64,000 nt of DNA, from NCBI GenBank assembly GCA_963576725.1, contig OY755252.1:45237552-45301551 (forward strand), read 5' to 3'. Source of the stretch: Azorinus chamasolen (lineage: Eukaryota > Mollusca > Bivalvia > Cardiida > Solecurtidae). Both the position numbers and the translations under genes were made by a program. Shown one piece after another: positions 1-9,411 of the stretch (the first letter of the stretch is position 1; each line of letters starts with the position of its first letter). The notes below the pieces were generated by a model that saw nothing but the letters and a program-made list of their open reading frames with translations, made no database searches and had not been told where the DNA came from.

Positions 1-128
1 CATATCTATATAATTCCATAAGCAAACAGAGCAGACCCTGATCAGATGGCTCCTACAGGAGCCGTCTGATCTGGGTCTACTCTGTTTGCAAAAGAGTGAA
101 AAGGCGTTTATATGAGGGAAGCGGTTAA
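1..128 (+). mobile_element. A2 foldback element (TTAA type), left part cut by window edge
   Basis: Hairpin core 22-90 with arms GCAAACAGAGCAGACCCTG and CTGGGTCTACTCTGTTTGC around a GCTCCTACAGGAGC apex. It is followed by the typical tail (GGCGTTTATATGAGGGAA) and TTAA at 125-128. Family ends and TTAA suggest non-autonomous piggyBac-like elements. Confidence 0.75.
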
Positions 129-170
129 CGTTTACCCCTTACCCCGTTTTGAATAAATCATGTAAACGTT

Positions 171-475
171 CAAATTGGTGCATATTTAACTGCGTCCGAT
201 CTGGTCAAGCTTTTGAGAAACTATTGACCAAATGTCAAACAGCTGGTTTTGAATGACAAATAATTAATATACTAATCCTGATTTGGGTCTACACTGTTTT
301 CAGAGTCCATTACACTGGTTCCCCGAGTTCAAGCGAGTAACCCTTAGCATCACGAGCTCAGTTTTGTTGGCACAAGTTTTGAGAACTTAACCCTCTCCTC
401 CTTGAAAGGAGCCGTCTGATCTGGGTCTATTCTGTTTGCAAATGCATTGGAAGGCGTATTTATAGAGTAAAGGGT
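171..475 (+). repeat. Degenerate family C and family A fragments
   Basis: 171-392 matches the C series (GAGAAACTATTGACC, then TGTCAAACAGC, a core remnant, and GAGTAACCCTTAGC). 408-475 is only the right half of a family A hairpin with its tail, so this is a composite of broken copies. Confidence 0.5.
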
Positions 476-570
476 CAAGGTTGCAGATACAATATATATG
501 CTATGTAAGCAGAATGTCAAACAGTTTGGCTCCCGGTGAGCTATCGAGTTCTTTGGTGTCTCTGTTAGAT

Positions 571-756
571 TTAACCCATTCCCTCATATTGACGACTTTT
601 GACGACTCTGTAAAAGTCACTTTGTGAAACCATTGTGATAAATAGATAAGTTGTTACAAATTTCTAAAATGTTCCTTTTCTCTAGTTAATGCTCCTTTTC
701 GGTAGATTTATACAAAGATGTTGTATCTAAAAATACCCTATGAGGTCATGGGTTAA
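571..756 (+). mobile_element. Family B TTAA element with its hairpin core deleted
   Basis: TTAACCCATTCCCTCATATT at the left and GAGGTCATGGGTTAA at the right are terminal inverted repeats with TTAA at both ends. Full B copies (12142-12367, 29034-29269) carry a roughly 50-bp palindrome in the middle; here it is missing between GTGATAAATAGA and TTCTAAAATG. Confidence 0.75.
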
Positions 757-817
757 GCTGTAGAGGTTGTCACGAAGTTACACGTTGCATACTAAAGGTA
801 GTATTAGTAGTAGGTAA

Positions 818-885
818 TATAGGCAAACAGTGTAGATCCAGCTCAGATGGTTCCTGAAAGATACAGGGTCAGCTCTGTTTGATAT
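818..885 (+). repeat. Family A core fragment
   Basis: GGCAAACAGTGTAGATCCAG on the left and CAGGGTCAGCTCTGTTTG on the right are imperfect hairpin arms without element ends. Confidence 0.5.
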
Positions 886-974
886 CCACCAATGTCAATG
901 GAATATTACAGCAACTATTTTGTTTGCTCTGCCCTTCTACATCGATTCCAAAGAAAGATCTGGACAGATTCCCC

Positions 975-1230
975 TTAACTCTTTCCTTCATATATACATG
1001 TACCCCTTTTCACGCATTTGCAAACAGAGTAGACCCAGATCGGACGGATCCTATAGCAGCCGTCTAATCAGGGTCGGCTCTGTTTGCTAATGTAATTTAA
1101 TAGAACTATTTCTTTAGTTTTTAAAATGGCTACTCTGTTCCACCTTCCATATTTCATTATAACTAGTTTCTCCATGAATATACAGTAGGTATTGGACTTT
1201 GGAATAAACATAGAACATGGATAGGTTTAA
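975..1230 (-). mobile_element. A1 foldback element, reverse orientation, near full length
   Basis: TTAA at 975-978 and 1227-1230 bound 256 bp. The hairpin core is about 1018-1090, with the CCAG arm first, as expected for the reverse orientation. It is followed by the A1 body (CCACCTTCCATATTTC, then GAATATACAGTAGGTATTG). Confidence 0.8.
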
Positions 1231-1254
1231 ATAATATGGGAATAAATGGAATAA

Positions 1255-1395
1255 CCATTATCCCACTGTGACAAAACATATTGTCTGTTTCAAATTTGGA
1301 GCTGGTGCCATTTTGACTACACTCGACTCGATCAAACTTTTGAAAAACTATTGACCAAGTGTCAAACAGCCTGGGGCCTAGTGAGACACCGAGGG
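1255..1395 (+). repeat. Family C fragment
   Basis: It contains the C left body (TTTGGAGCTGGTGCCATTTT, then GATCAAACTTTTG, then TGACCAAGTGTCAAACAG) and a damaged core GAGACACCGAG. The right half is absent. Confidence 0.55.
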
Positions 1396-1516
1396 CTGCA
1401 ATTAAAACTTTGATTTTTCTCAGTAACAAACGAACGTTAGCGATGTCTATATCGCAGAAAATAGCTGAGGTTATCCGAGTGCATCATGATAAGGATGAAA
1501 ACTGTGGTCTTGACCC

Positions 1517-1650
1517 AAGGTTACAAAATATCTGAGTCTGAGACCATTCTCAAGTATCTGATTGGTCAGATTATGAGCATTCTCAGAATGTGACCAAACA
1601 GATGCTTGAGAATGATCTCAGACTCGAGCAAAAAGTTTTGTAACCTCGTG
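1517..1650. repeat. Intronic foldback next to the exon 6 donor
   Basis: Left arm AAGGTTACAAAATATCTGAG, continuing through GAGACCATTCTCAAG, mirrors right arm CTTGAGAATGATCTCAGACT and TTTTGTAACCT. The right end is about 20 nt from the splice donor at 1669, inside the following intron. Confidence 0.7.
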
Positions 1651-1669
1651 GCTCAGGGCGACTGCCTAC

Positions 1670-1818
1670 CTTCAAATGTGACTTTGCCGTCACAGTCAAC
1701 GTCGGCCATGTTGACCATTCCAAACAGCTCGTCGTCGTCGAGCATCTCCCCGACACCCATCATTAGGGTATACAGGTCCTTGGTGGAAATCACCCCGTCA
1801 CCGTCGGCATCTATAAAC
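1670..1818 (-). CDS. EF-hand protein, coding exon 6 (canonical EF-hands 3 and 4)
   Basis: Acceptor TATGTTCCAG precedes 1818 and donor GAAG|GTAGGC follows 1670. The 149 nt are phase 2 in and phase 1 out. Loop 3 is DADGDGVISTKD: Asp1, Asp3, Asp5, Gly6, Ile8, Ser9, Asp12, a full calcium loop. Loop 4 is DVDCDGKVTFE plus one residue: Asp1, Asp3, Asp5, Gly6, Val8, Thr9. Its position 12 is encoded by G here plus two bases of the next exon, which is outside the window. Confidence is high because all four exon junctions upstream and both loops fit. Confidence 0.93.
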
Positions 1819-1904
1819 CTGGAACATAAAACAGGGCAAGTTAGCAACTTATCTGAACTTTGTACTCCGTGAATATTCACGTAAAAAAAATAAACCATGA
1901 ACAT

Positions 1905-2083
1905 TAATAAGATTATTTTTAATTATGGCATATGAACAATGGATGTTTTCCCATTTCAGAGACTGTAGACTCAGGTCTATATTATTTCATAAGCAAACCG
2001 AGCAGATTATGATCAGATAGCTCCCACATGAATTAGGTTTACTCTTTTTACAAAGACGTAGAAAAACGTATTTATGGAGTAAA
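1905..2083 (+). mobile_element. A2 foldback element, degraded
   Basis: Body (TTATGGCATATGAACAATGG, then GTAGACTCAGGTCTATATTA), core around 1990-2055 with many changes, and tail CGTATTTATGGAGTAAAGG. The left TTAA is not evident. Confidence 0.6.
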
Positions 2084-2513
2084 GGATTTTCTATGTCCGT
2101 GATAGACATATTCGTGATTGTTTGCATCTGGTCTGTTTGCTTATAGAAATATATAGATCTGACTCTACAGTTTCAACCACCACCACCACCATTTCTTGAT
2201 TTTACCATGTTCAAATTGCAACTAATTAACATTCATTCATTATTTCTGACACGAATATTCGTTAAGTGCAATTGGAAAGAGTATATTCTTAGATATATTG
2301 CTGTTATTCATTGAAAATAATATAATACAAAAAAAGACAAATGTAGTTGTCAATACCTGTGTATTGTAATAAAAACATAAACAATACAGATATGAATAGT
2401 CACACACTTTCTTTTCAAATATGTCTTTAAACTGAAAACATTCTATCAATCCCCTACTTTCAAAATTTTACCTAAATGACATTTTCACTATATTAATGCC
2501 ATTTTTCACCTAC

Positions 2514-2658
2514 CTAAATGCCATTTTCAGATTGTCGTATAATTCATCTTCCTTCAGTTCTAGTCCTTTCTTGTCCTCTTCTTCCTTCTTCTGTCGTTCA
2601 TATTCTTCCCATTCATCGACATTTTCTTCTTCTTTCTCGAAACCTGCTTTTTCTCTTT
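2514..2658 (-). CDS. EF-hand protein, coding exon 5 (acidic coiled-coil linker)
   Basis: Acceptor CTTTTCACAG precedes 2658 and donor TTTAG|GTAGGT follows 2514. The 145 nt are phase 1 in and phase 2 out. The peptide is almost entirely charged (REKAGFEKEEENVDEWEEYE, then Lys/Glu repeats), followed by ELYDNLKMAF, the entering helix of EF-hand 3. This exon and the end of exon 4 form an inter-lobe insert of about 80 residues that calmodulin lacks. Confidence 0.88.
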
Positions 2659-2696
2659 CTGTGAAAAGATAGATTACAAAGTTGACTTTGACCAAC

Positions 2697-2862
2697 ACTA
2701 TAGGCAGCATACACGTATCTAGGAAATATCATTAACACTTTATTATAGGCAGCATATCTAGGAAATATCATTAACACTTTATTATAGGCAGCATATCTAG
2801 GAAATATCTTTAACACTTTATTATAGGCAACATATCTAGGAAATATCATTAACGCTTTATTA
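2697..2862 (+). repeat. 39-bp tandem repeat, about 4 copies
   Basis: The unit contains TATAGGCAGCATATCTAGG then AAATATCATTAACACTTTA. A diverged copy lies beyond element J at about 3105-3150, so the array was split or extended. It lies within intron 4 of the EF-hand gene. Confidence 0.85.
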
Positions 2863-2908
2863 TACAATGAAGAAAATATTCCCAAAAGGGAATTATTATA
2901 CCGGTAAT

Positions 2909-3104
2909 ACATAAATAGTTGAATTGCTCTGATCTAATATTTAGACCACTAACGGCATTTTTCAAAGATTATCATGTCAAAATACACGTCACATTTTTGT
3001 TACATGCATTCAGCCATAAAATCAAAGATAATAAAGACATGATACTCTTTGAAAAAGGCCCTTGGTGGTCGAAATATTAGATAAGAGCAATTCAAGTATT
3101 TATG
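2909..3104. mobile_element. Foldback element J with terminal inverted repeats of about 60 bp
   Basis: Left end ACATAAATAGTTGAATTGCT and right end AGCAATTCAAGTATTTATG are inverted, and similarity continues inward (TCTAATATTTAGACCAC against GTGGTCGAAATATTAGA; TTTTTCAAAGA against TCTTTGAAAAA). Copies of the 39-bp repeat flank it on both sides. No other copy was seen in the window; superfamily unknown. Confidence 0.7.
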
Positions 3105-3650
3105 CTTTATTATAGACAAAATACATGTATCTAGAAAATATCATTAATGATTTATTCCACGAATATTCATCTTGTTCTTGGAAAGAAATTCAAGAAAACT
3201 TCACTTTGGACCGTGAAAGAGGAAATGGATGTTAAAATGGTAAATGATATCTGAATGACGATCATGTAGTTGACTGCAGATAAAATATTGCTACAAAATA
3301 CAACAGTAATACATCTATAACCAGTCTTTCACATAAGTATCAATGCCACTCTTTCCGACATGAGGCGACCCAATGTAGGTTGAACGTCATACAGAAAGCT
3401 AAAAATATTGCAATGTTAACACACAAAACACAAATGTGCATCTATGGAACCTATGTATATGGTAAAGTAATCAGTTAATTAAGACACCCCAATACCTTTA
3501 AATTCAATTGTTTTGTTCAAACTGCAGAAAGGGGCTTTTGTGTAGGGGGTCTATCAGACATGACATGCTCATAGATTATTGATTAGAATCGGTGTTGGGG
3601 ACAATTTTGAGGTTTCAACAAGCTTTGTTTCCAAATAGCCAATTTCTATA
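3105..3650. other. Intronic DNA, little recognised
   Basis: A diverged 39-bp-type repeat lies at 3105-3150. I see no gene, hairpin or clear repeat in the rest. Confidence 0.4.
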
Positions 3651-3656
3651 AATGCT

Positions 3657-3733
3657 GTCAGTGTAGTTTAATGGAAGAACACCTTCTTGACATGATTGTA
3701 GAGGGAAGTCTAGGTTCAAATCCTAGCACTGTA
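3657..3733 (+). tRNA. tRNA-like sequence, probably a pseudogene
   Basis: There is a perfect T arm CTAGG-TTCAAAT-CCTAG, a B-box GGTTCAAATCC, a D arm GTTT-AATGGAA-GAAC, TA at positions 8-9, and five paired acceptor bases (CAGTG/CACTG). The anticodon region does not fold normally: CCTTCT pairs with AGAGGG around a 12-nt loop, or only three of five pairs form with a GAC anticodon. It may be a degenerate nuclear or mitochondrial-derived tRNA. Confidence 0.4.
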
Positions 3734-4117
3734 TAATGGAAAGGCTTTGGAGTTCAATGCTTTATACGGAAACCTTAAAACAAGACGAAGTAATTGTCCC
3801 AGGTACAAATGTAGTTCACCCACTTGTAGTGCTACTTGCATTAGCAGAGCGTTAATAAGGGATTAATTATTTTTGCATGATACATTTCTGCTGTCAGGTG
3901 ACACATACGTTCCTTTTAACACTCTTGTTGTAGTGATTCATGTTTCTCACTTTCTTGTCCACGTGTATCTCAAAATAGATAAAGTATAACCTAATTAAAT
4001 TGGATTTATTTAAAAAACATAAAAAATAATTTTCAATCAATATTGTAATGCAAATGTTCAACTAACATTAATTATTCAACAATTTATTTACGAGTTCTGC
4101 TTACAAAGATAGCAGTT

Positions 4118-4268
4118 GAGTGTACGTGCATGCATCTATGTTCGTCTATGTGCATGCATTTGTTTGTATGTTTGTCTACGTACATGCATCTCTCTGTATG
4201 TTTGTCTACGTGCATGCATTTGTCTGTATGTTTGTCTACAAGCATGCATCTGTCTGTATGTTTGCTGT
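4118..4268 (+). repeat. 30-bp tandem repeat, 4-5 diverged copies
   Basis: Repeated words CATGCATCTGTCTGTATG and TTTGTCTACGTG. The units are a multiple of 3 and so open frames on both strands; these are not genes. Confidence 0.8.
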
Positions 4269-4269
4269 A

Positions 4270-5007
4270 CCTTGATTCTGTCAGAGCTATAAAATTGTTT
4301 TGTATTGACATATCTCAATACCGGTATTATTTAGCCCATGTCTTAGTCATGAGTAGACAATGTGCTGGATACAAGGTCATTAACTCTAGCAGAACACATA
4401 TTGAATTATCTCCCTGTCTAGTTTTCTTCATTGACCTGGACAAAATGTAAATCTACATACACATATTTCAGTGTCATTTGACCTAATGTGGTTCAATCAT
4501 TAGCAGACAACGTGTCATCTACACTAACCATTACTCTAGCCCCACTCTACCAGGGGCTGCTGGGCTAAGTTTCTTTTTATAGATCTAGTAAAACTTCTCT
4601 GAAATCACCGATTGGATTTCAATAAACGTTGGCAGGAATGTTCCTTAGGGGATCCTAAACCAAGTTTTTCAGGATGATTTTTTTCATAAAAAATTGGCTG
4701 CCTAAAATGGTGCTTAATCAGTTTTATGCAATTTTGTACGAATAATCCGTAACCAAAATTATGATAAAGGTGCTCAAATTATTCTATTTCGACAAGAAAA
4801 AAGACTACCGGAGCGTAATTGATCTGTTACGTTTTAAACACTAATCTGAAACACACAAATATATATTCTTATGTTACACTATAGAAAGCATGACCCACTG
4901 TCTCAGATGAATGAGACTTGACCACCATGGCCCTCTTGTTTATGATTTCTTTCACAGGATTATGGTGTTATTCACAGACATATTTCAGATTTAATGTGGC
5001 ACATATC
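4270..5007. other. Intronic DNA without recognised elements
   Basis: AT-rich intron 4 sequence. I see no coding potential, RNA gene or clear inverted repeat. Confidence 0.4.
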
Positions 5008-5257
5008 TTAACCCTTCCCCTCTTCTATATTTATTTCAAATTTCAATACCTACTGAATATTCATGGACAAATTAGTCATAAGGAAATATGGAACGTGGAA
5101 TATTGTAACCATTTTAGAAAGTAAAGACACATATCTTTCAAGTTACATTTGTAAACAGAGCAGATCCAGATCAGATGGCTCCCATAGGATCCGCCTGATC
5201 TGGGTATACTCTGTTTGTAAATGCATGAAAACGCGCTTATATGAGGGAAATGGTTAA
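5008..5257 (+). mobile_element. A1 foldback element, full length (250 bp)
   Basis: TTAA 5008-5011 and TTAA 5254-5257. Ends TTAACCCTTCCCC and GAGGGAAATGGTTAA. Body CAATACCTACTGAATATTCA, hairpin core about 5151-5221 (apex GGCTCCCATAGGATCC). Same length as the copy at 27751-28000. It can serve as a family reference. Confidence 0.85.
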
Positions 5258-5542
5258 TCACGAGTACATAGTGTACCATGTAAAACTTTCAGAACGGACC
5301 CCTGTACACTTTTGTTGTGTTTATTAGATTGTCCTGTACTAAGGCTTAACGTGCATGTTTTTCGTTTCTTTATTTTTAAACTTATTAGTTTCTTGTTACC
5401 GCTCGCTGCTCAGGCCAACTTGTGTCTGTGTGTCACGTGTCCACAGTCGATTCTTGCTAGAGACAGTGCCTTGATTCATACAGTCATTATTACCTAACAT
5501 GAATATTCATGAGATAAAGGTTTAAGAAATCCCTCTAATTAC

Positions 5543-5710
5543 CTTGCTCTAACCGCTCTCGTTCTGCTTCGAGCTTTTTCTTTTTCGCCTCCGCCTCCCA
5601 GAACAAAAATTGTTTCTCCTCCAGTCGGCCGAGCCAAAGATCGTCATCCTTTTCCTTTATTAGACCCAGCACTACGTTCTCAAAATCCTTTGGGTCAATG
5701 TCACCGGTCG
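5543..5710 (-). CDS. EF-hand protein, coding exon 4 (degenerate EF-hand 2 and start of coiled coil)
   Basis: Acceptor TTTACACTCCAG precedes 5710 and donor CAAG|GTAATT follows 5543. The 168 nt are phase 1 in and out. The junction codon with exon 3 gives Ser, so the second loop (residues 122-133) includes Glu124, Thr126, Gly127, Ile129 and Asp133 with Cys at position 1, a degenerate EF-hand. After FENVVLGLIKEKDDD come LEEKQFLFWEAEAKKKK and an Arg/Glu-rich run, the first half of a charged coiled-coil. The junction with exon 5 gives Glu in ...RLEQ|E|REKAGF. Confidence 0.88.
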
Positions 5711-5752
5711 CTGGAGTGTAAAGCAAAAAATAAGGTAAAACTGTAACTTACC

Positions 5753-5950
5753 AGAGGTCTATATAAGATGCGTAAATTAAAACAGTTTCAAGAATAACCC
5801 CCTTAATTTTCCCCACAATCATATAGTGTGACTACTCGTTGGATTTGTCCTCTTCGAGATAAAAAGAGTGGTCACACTATACTGTTTGGTTAAGAAATGG
5901 CGATGAATTAAAACAAGTGGTACGCTATAAAGCTAGGACTTACAATTCAT
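5753..5950 (+). mobile_element. Family G foldback element, degraded
   Basis: Starts near CCAGAGGTCTATATAAGATG and carries the arms ATATAGTGTGACTACTC and GAGTGGTCACACTAT around TCTTCGAGA. This is the G plan seen better at 11161-11353 and 55143-55336. Confidence 0.65.
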
Positions 5951-6029
5951 AACTTCATACAAATCAGAAATATCTGTTTATTTGTCCATAATTATACGTT
6001 TACATGTACTCCAATGTAAGCTTTAAAGC

Positions 6030-6096
6030 ACGTTTGCAAACAGAACAGACCCAGACCAGCCGAGTCCTGAATGATCAGGGTTTGCTTTGGAAATGC
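6030..6096 (+). repeat. Family A core fragment
   Basis: Imperfect arms GCAAACAGAACAGACCCAG and ATCAGGGTTTGCTTTGGAAA. Confidence 0.5.
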
Positions 6097-6175
6097 ATGT
6101 GATATAGATCTGATGATACTGTTGTCGCAATGTCCAAACCTTACAGTGTTCATATAAAGTTGCAAACACCAGGTA

Positions 6176-6349
6176 CAGTAAAACCCCTCTAATGCGACCA
6201 CTTAATGGAAATAAACATGGATGCCTTTATAAGCAGGTGGTTGCTTAATGCAGGACAAACGTAATGCAGAAAGCTCCTCTAGGTACCACCTGCATATAGC
6301 ACCCAGAATTATACCTCTTTTAGGTGGTCGCATTAGCGGAACTTTACTG
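6176..6349. mobile_element. T foldback element (TA type, pogo/Tigger-like)
   Basis: Ends CAGTAAAACCCCTCTAATGC and GCATTAGCGGAACTTTACTG between TA dinucleotides (6174-6175, 6350-6351). The interior is nearly palindromic (AGGTGGTTGCTTAATGCAGG and GGTACCACCTGC). CAGTRAAAC-type ends with a TA target resemble pogo/Tigger elements. It has no coding capacity. Confidence 0.75.
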
Positions 6350-6375
6350 TAATAACTTTTCAGGATGTCGTTATA

Positions 6376-6543
6376 CAGTAAAATCTCTCTAAAGCATTGG
6401 CATTGGTGTCTGTTAATGCAGGACGAAACTGATGCAGAAAGCTCCTGCATGATCTTTCTGGATTACTTTCATACTGCATTAAGCTACCACCTGCCCCTAA
6501 GACCCAGAATTATACACCATTTTGGCATTAGAGGGGTTTACTA
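6376..6543. mobile_element. T foldback element
   Basis: Ends CAGTAAAATCTCTCTAAAGC and GGCATTAGAGGGGTTTACT. It sits 26 bp after the previous T element, so the two are near neighbours. Confidence 0.65.
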
Positions 6544-6730
6544 TTTCTGACAGGAATAAAGTTTAGGTTTAGGTAAAGGTTTACAGATTACTATGGTCTG
6601 TTTCATGTCTAAAAAGCTTGATATTCATTAGGAAAAGTATGTGTACAGGTGTACACTGTTTCCAAAGAACTGTAAGTACACCTATCTAACGTCCATTGTT
6701 TCCCTATACCTTTGTTTGGTTATTTATGTG

Positions 6731-6892
6731 CAGTAAAACCTGTCTTAAGCGACCATCAACGAAAGGTATAAGTATGGGTCTGTAGGGCAGGTGGTAGCTT
6801 AATGCAGGTCAAAAGTAATGCAGAAATCCCCAGTGTGTTCTGCATTACTTTTGTCCTGTATTAAGCAACCACCTGTTTTTCGTGATTTGTGC
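6731..6892. mobile_element. T foldback element, right end lost
   Basis: Left end CAGTAAAACCTGTCTTAAGC. Arms GGTGGTAGCTTAATGCAGG and CCTGTATTAAGCAACCACC. The terminal CTG-TA is not seen before the minisatellite. Confidence 0.65.
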
Positions 6893-6934
6893 TTAAACAA
6901 TTCAAAGTCGCAGAAGCCCGGTCCTAGTGTACCT

Positions 6935-7806
6935 CATGACTATACATGTAGGATATAGTACTGCACGGCTACTGACTATTCATGTAGGATATAGTACTGC
7001 ACGGCTACTTATTATTCATGTAGGATATAGTACTGCACGGCTACTGACTATTCATGTAGGATATAGTACTGAACGGCTACTGATTATTCATGTAGGATAT
7101 AGTACTGCACGGCTACTGATTATTCATGTAGGATATAGTACTGAACGGGTACTGATTATTCATGTAGGATATAGTACTGCACGGCTACTGATTATTCATG
7201 TAGGATATAGTACTGCACGGCTACTGATTATTCATGTAGGATATAGTACTGCACGGCTACTTATTATTCATGTAGGATATAGTACTGCACGGCTACTTAT
7301 TATTCATGTAGGATATAGTACTGCACGGCTACTGATTATTCATGTAGGATATAGTACTGCACGGCTACTTATTATTCATGTAGGATATAATACTGCACGG
7401 TTACTTATTATTCATGTAGGATATAGTACTGCACGGGTACTGATTATTCATGTAGGATATAGTACTGCACGGCTACTGATTATTCATGTAGGATATAGTA
7501 CTGCACGGCTACTGACTATAAATGTAGGATATAGTACTGCACGGCTACTGATTATTCATGTAGGATATAGTACTGCACGGGTACTGACTATACATGTAGG
7601 ATATAGTACTGCACGGCTACTGACTATTCATGTAGGATATAGTACTGCACGGCTACTGATTATTCATGTAGGATATAGTACTGCACGGGTACTGACTATA
7701 CATGTAGGATATAGTACTGCACGGCTACTGACTATTCATGTAGGATATAGTACTGCACGGCTACTGACTATTCATTTAGGATATAGTACTGCACGGCTAC
7801 TGATTA
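6935..7806 (+). repeat. 36-bp minisatellite, about 24 copies, in intron 3
   Basis: The unit reads TATTCATGTAGGATATAGTA then CTGCACGGCTACTGAT. Because 36 is a multiple of 3, a 308-codon open frame crosses it (repeating IHVGYSTARLLI). It lies inside an intron and has no upstream coding features, so it is not annotated as a gene. Confidence 0.95.
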
Positions 7807-7875
7807 GTAGATTTTGTTTAATGGTTTTAAGTATTGGGGACTTTTTGACCTAGCACAGCAGTATATTACATCTCA

Positions 7876-7950
7876 TAATCAACCAAAGTAGATCCTGATC
7901 AGACGGCTCCTACAAGATCCATCTGACCTGGGTCTGCTCTGTTTGCAAAT
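7876..7950 (+). repeat. Family A hairpin core
   Basis: AAGTAGATCCTGATCAGACG and CTGACCTGGGTCTGCTCTG form the usual arms. No TTAA ends were recognised. Confidence 0.6.
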
Positions 7951-8061
7951 TCATTATGAATTAAAGCATTAATTGACTGGAATGTACACTGGAACATTCA
8001 TGAATCTTACATTAGTACATTAATTAATTGATTTGTTTATTGATTTATTCGTTTCACTTAC

Positions 8062-8208
8062 ATTCCATACAGGCATCTCGTACCAGGTCCACCACGCTCT
8101 CTGACTGTGGGTTGAGCCCGAGGGCTTTGAGGAGAGGGTAGATGTTGTCCACATTGATCCGGATCTCACCATCGTCAGTATATGCTAAACTAAATGCGTT
8201 CTTGATCA
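8062..8208 (-). CDS. EF-hand protein, coding exon 3 (degenerate EF-hand 1)
   Basis: Acceptor GTGTATTCCAG precedes 8208 and donor GAAT|GTAAGT follows 8062. The 147 nt are phase 1 in and phase 1 out. The peptide contains a first EF-hand: helix VIKNAFSL, loop at residues 84-95 with Thr86, Asp88, Gly89 and Ile91 but Ala at position 1 and Val at position 12, then a helix ending in NIYPLLKALGLNP. Lack of acidic residues at positions 1 and 12 predicts no or poor calcium binding. The ALGLNP helix-turn followed by SESVVDLVRDA resembles the linker in calmodulin-type lobes. Confidence 0.88.
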
Positions 8209-8222
8209 CTGGAATACACGAC

Positions 8223-8385
8223 AACACATGTACTGTAAAACTTCTCTAAACAGAACTTTCAAACAAGTATCAAGACCGGTTTTAAAGACAGGCTGCAGCA
8301 TAATGCTGGTCGAAGGCCACATTGAATGGAGCTTTCAACATCACTTCCCCCTGCAGTTTGCTGCCACTTGTTTATAAAGATCTAA
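8223..8385 (+). repeat. T-like fragment in intron 2
   Basis: ACTGTAAAACTTCTCTAAAC resembles a T end. GACAGGCTGCAGCATAATGC and the later arm GGAGCTTTC are degenerate T parts. Confidence 0.45.
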
Positions 8386-8504
8386 ATGCTAGAAACACCC
8401 ATTTTTCTCAGAGAGCGCCTAATTTTATTTCGACAAGTAACATAATAACGGGATGGAGGACAAGTTAACGCCCATTAGGATATACATTGTAGTATTTGAA
8501 AAGA

Positions 8505-8835
8505 TATGCATGAACCCATTCAGAACAGAATTATGAGACTGGTATAGCCCATCTGTGTTTAACTATAGAGGCCATTTAGTATGAAAGACTTAAACGAACT
8601 AGAGAATTTGAATGACAAACAGTGTAGACCTCTAGGAATCATCTGATCTGGGTCTACACTGTTTGCAAATGACAGCGCATTTGTATCCCGGAGTCGACCT
8701 TAGAGTCCATTCAGTATGAAAGGCTTAAACTTGCTAGAGGACTTTGAATGACAAACCGTGCAGAACCTGATCAGAACCTGGGTCTACACTGTTTGCAAAA
8801 CACAGAGTACATAATGTTCCGGTTTGAAAGAGTTT
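8505..8835 (+). repeat. Two adjacent family H foldback copies
   Basis: GCCCATCTGTGTTTAACTAT, CATTTAGTATGAAAGACTTA and GACAAACAGTGTAGACC with right arm GGTCTACACTGTTTGCAAA. The same series recurs from about 8701 (GTCCATTCAGTATGAAAGGC). A better copy is near 20063-20262. Confidence 0.6.
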
Positions 8836-8921
8836 AAAGTCACGGTAAATATTTGGGATTTTCCATTGCTAAGGGAAGTAATCGCTTGTGAAGTGTTGTT
8901 AGATGTAAAAGAGTAACCTAC

Positions 8922-8982
8922 CTTGGAAAACTTTATTTTTCAGAGCAGCCGCCGGATCATCCTCTTGTGCAGGTGTCTGTTC
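8922..8982 (-). CDS. EF-hand protein, coding exon 2 (61 nt)
   Basis: Acceptor TTTTCTCTTTCAG ends at 8983 and donor CAAG|GTAGGT follows 8922. The 61 nt start in phase 0 and end in phase 1. They encode EQTPAQEDDPAAALKNKVFQ plus one base. The next exon supplies TG to make Val, giving KVFQVIKNAF across the junction, a plausible entering helix of an EF-hand. The phase-0 start matches the donor at 17799 and also the donor at 59082. Confidence 0.85.
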
Positions 8983-9411
8983 CTGAAAGAGAAAACACGA
9001 ATTACGTCAATGAATGAATTGTCGTCTGCAAACTAATTCTGTAAACATATCAGAAAAAATAGAAATTGAGATAGGACTACAGGTTTGGACAATAGTGAAG
9101 TCCCTGATCAAACTCCGTCTTGAAAAAAAGCGGCGTCTGGTCTGAGACTGCACTGTTTGTCGTGGTGCATTGTAGCGACATCGGTGTTGAGAGAGTTAAC
9201 CCCTTGACTGCGGAAAAGAGTGTACTGTAGCTAGCAGACAATGTAGACCCAATGTCTGAACTGATCCTCTCACCTTACACACTGAGCAGACTCTATTTAG
9301 TTAAACATTGATGAATCGTTTCACTTTGAACATTCCGCATTCAAAACTCATGAGCGTTTCTGAATCAAAATATAATATACATACCGTTGCTTATGGGTGT
9401 CCGGAGGCATG

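Noticed and set aside
1..1669. Next coding exon of the EF-hand gene
   Set aside because: It should begin with A(A/G) after an acceptor and continue the EF-hand 4 helix. I found no such site on the minus strand here; the sequence is repeat elements.
3657..3733. Functional tRNA-Val (GAC)
   Set aside because: The T and D arms are good, but the anticodon stem pairs poorly and the loop/variable region is too long. Kept only as a low-confidence tRNA-like feature.
6927..7853. 308-codon open frame, repeating 12-residue unit
   Set aside because: It is entirely the 36-bp minisatellite in an intron of an antisense gene; the frame is open because the unit is a multiple of three and stop-free.
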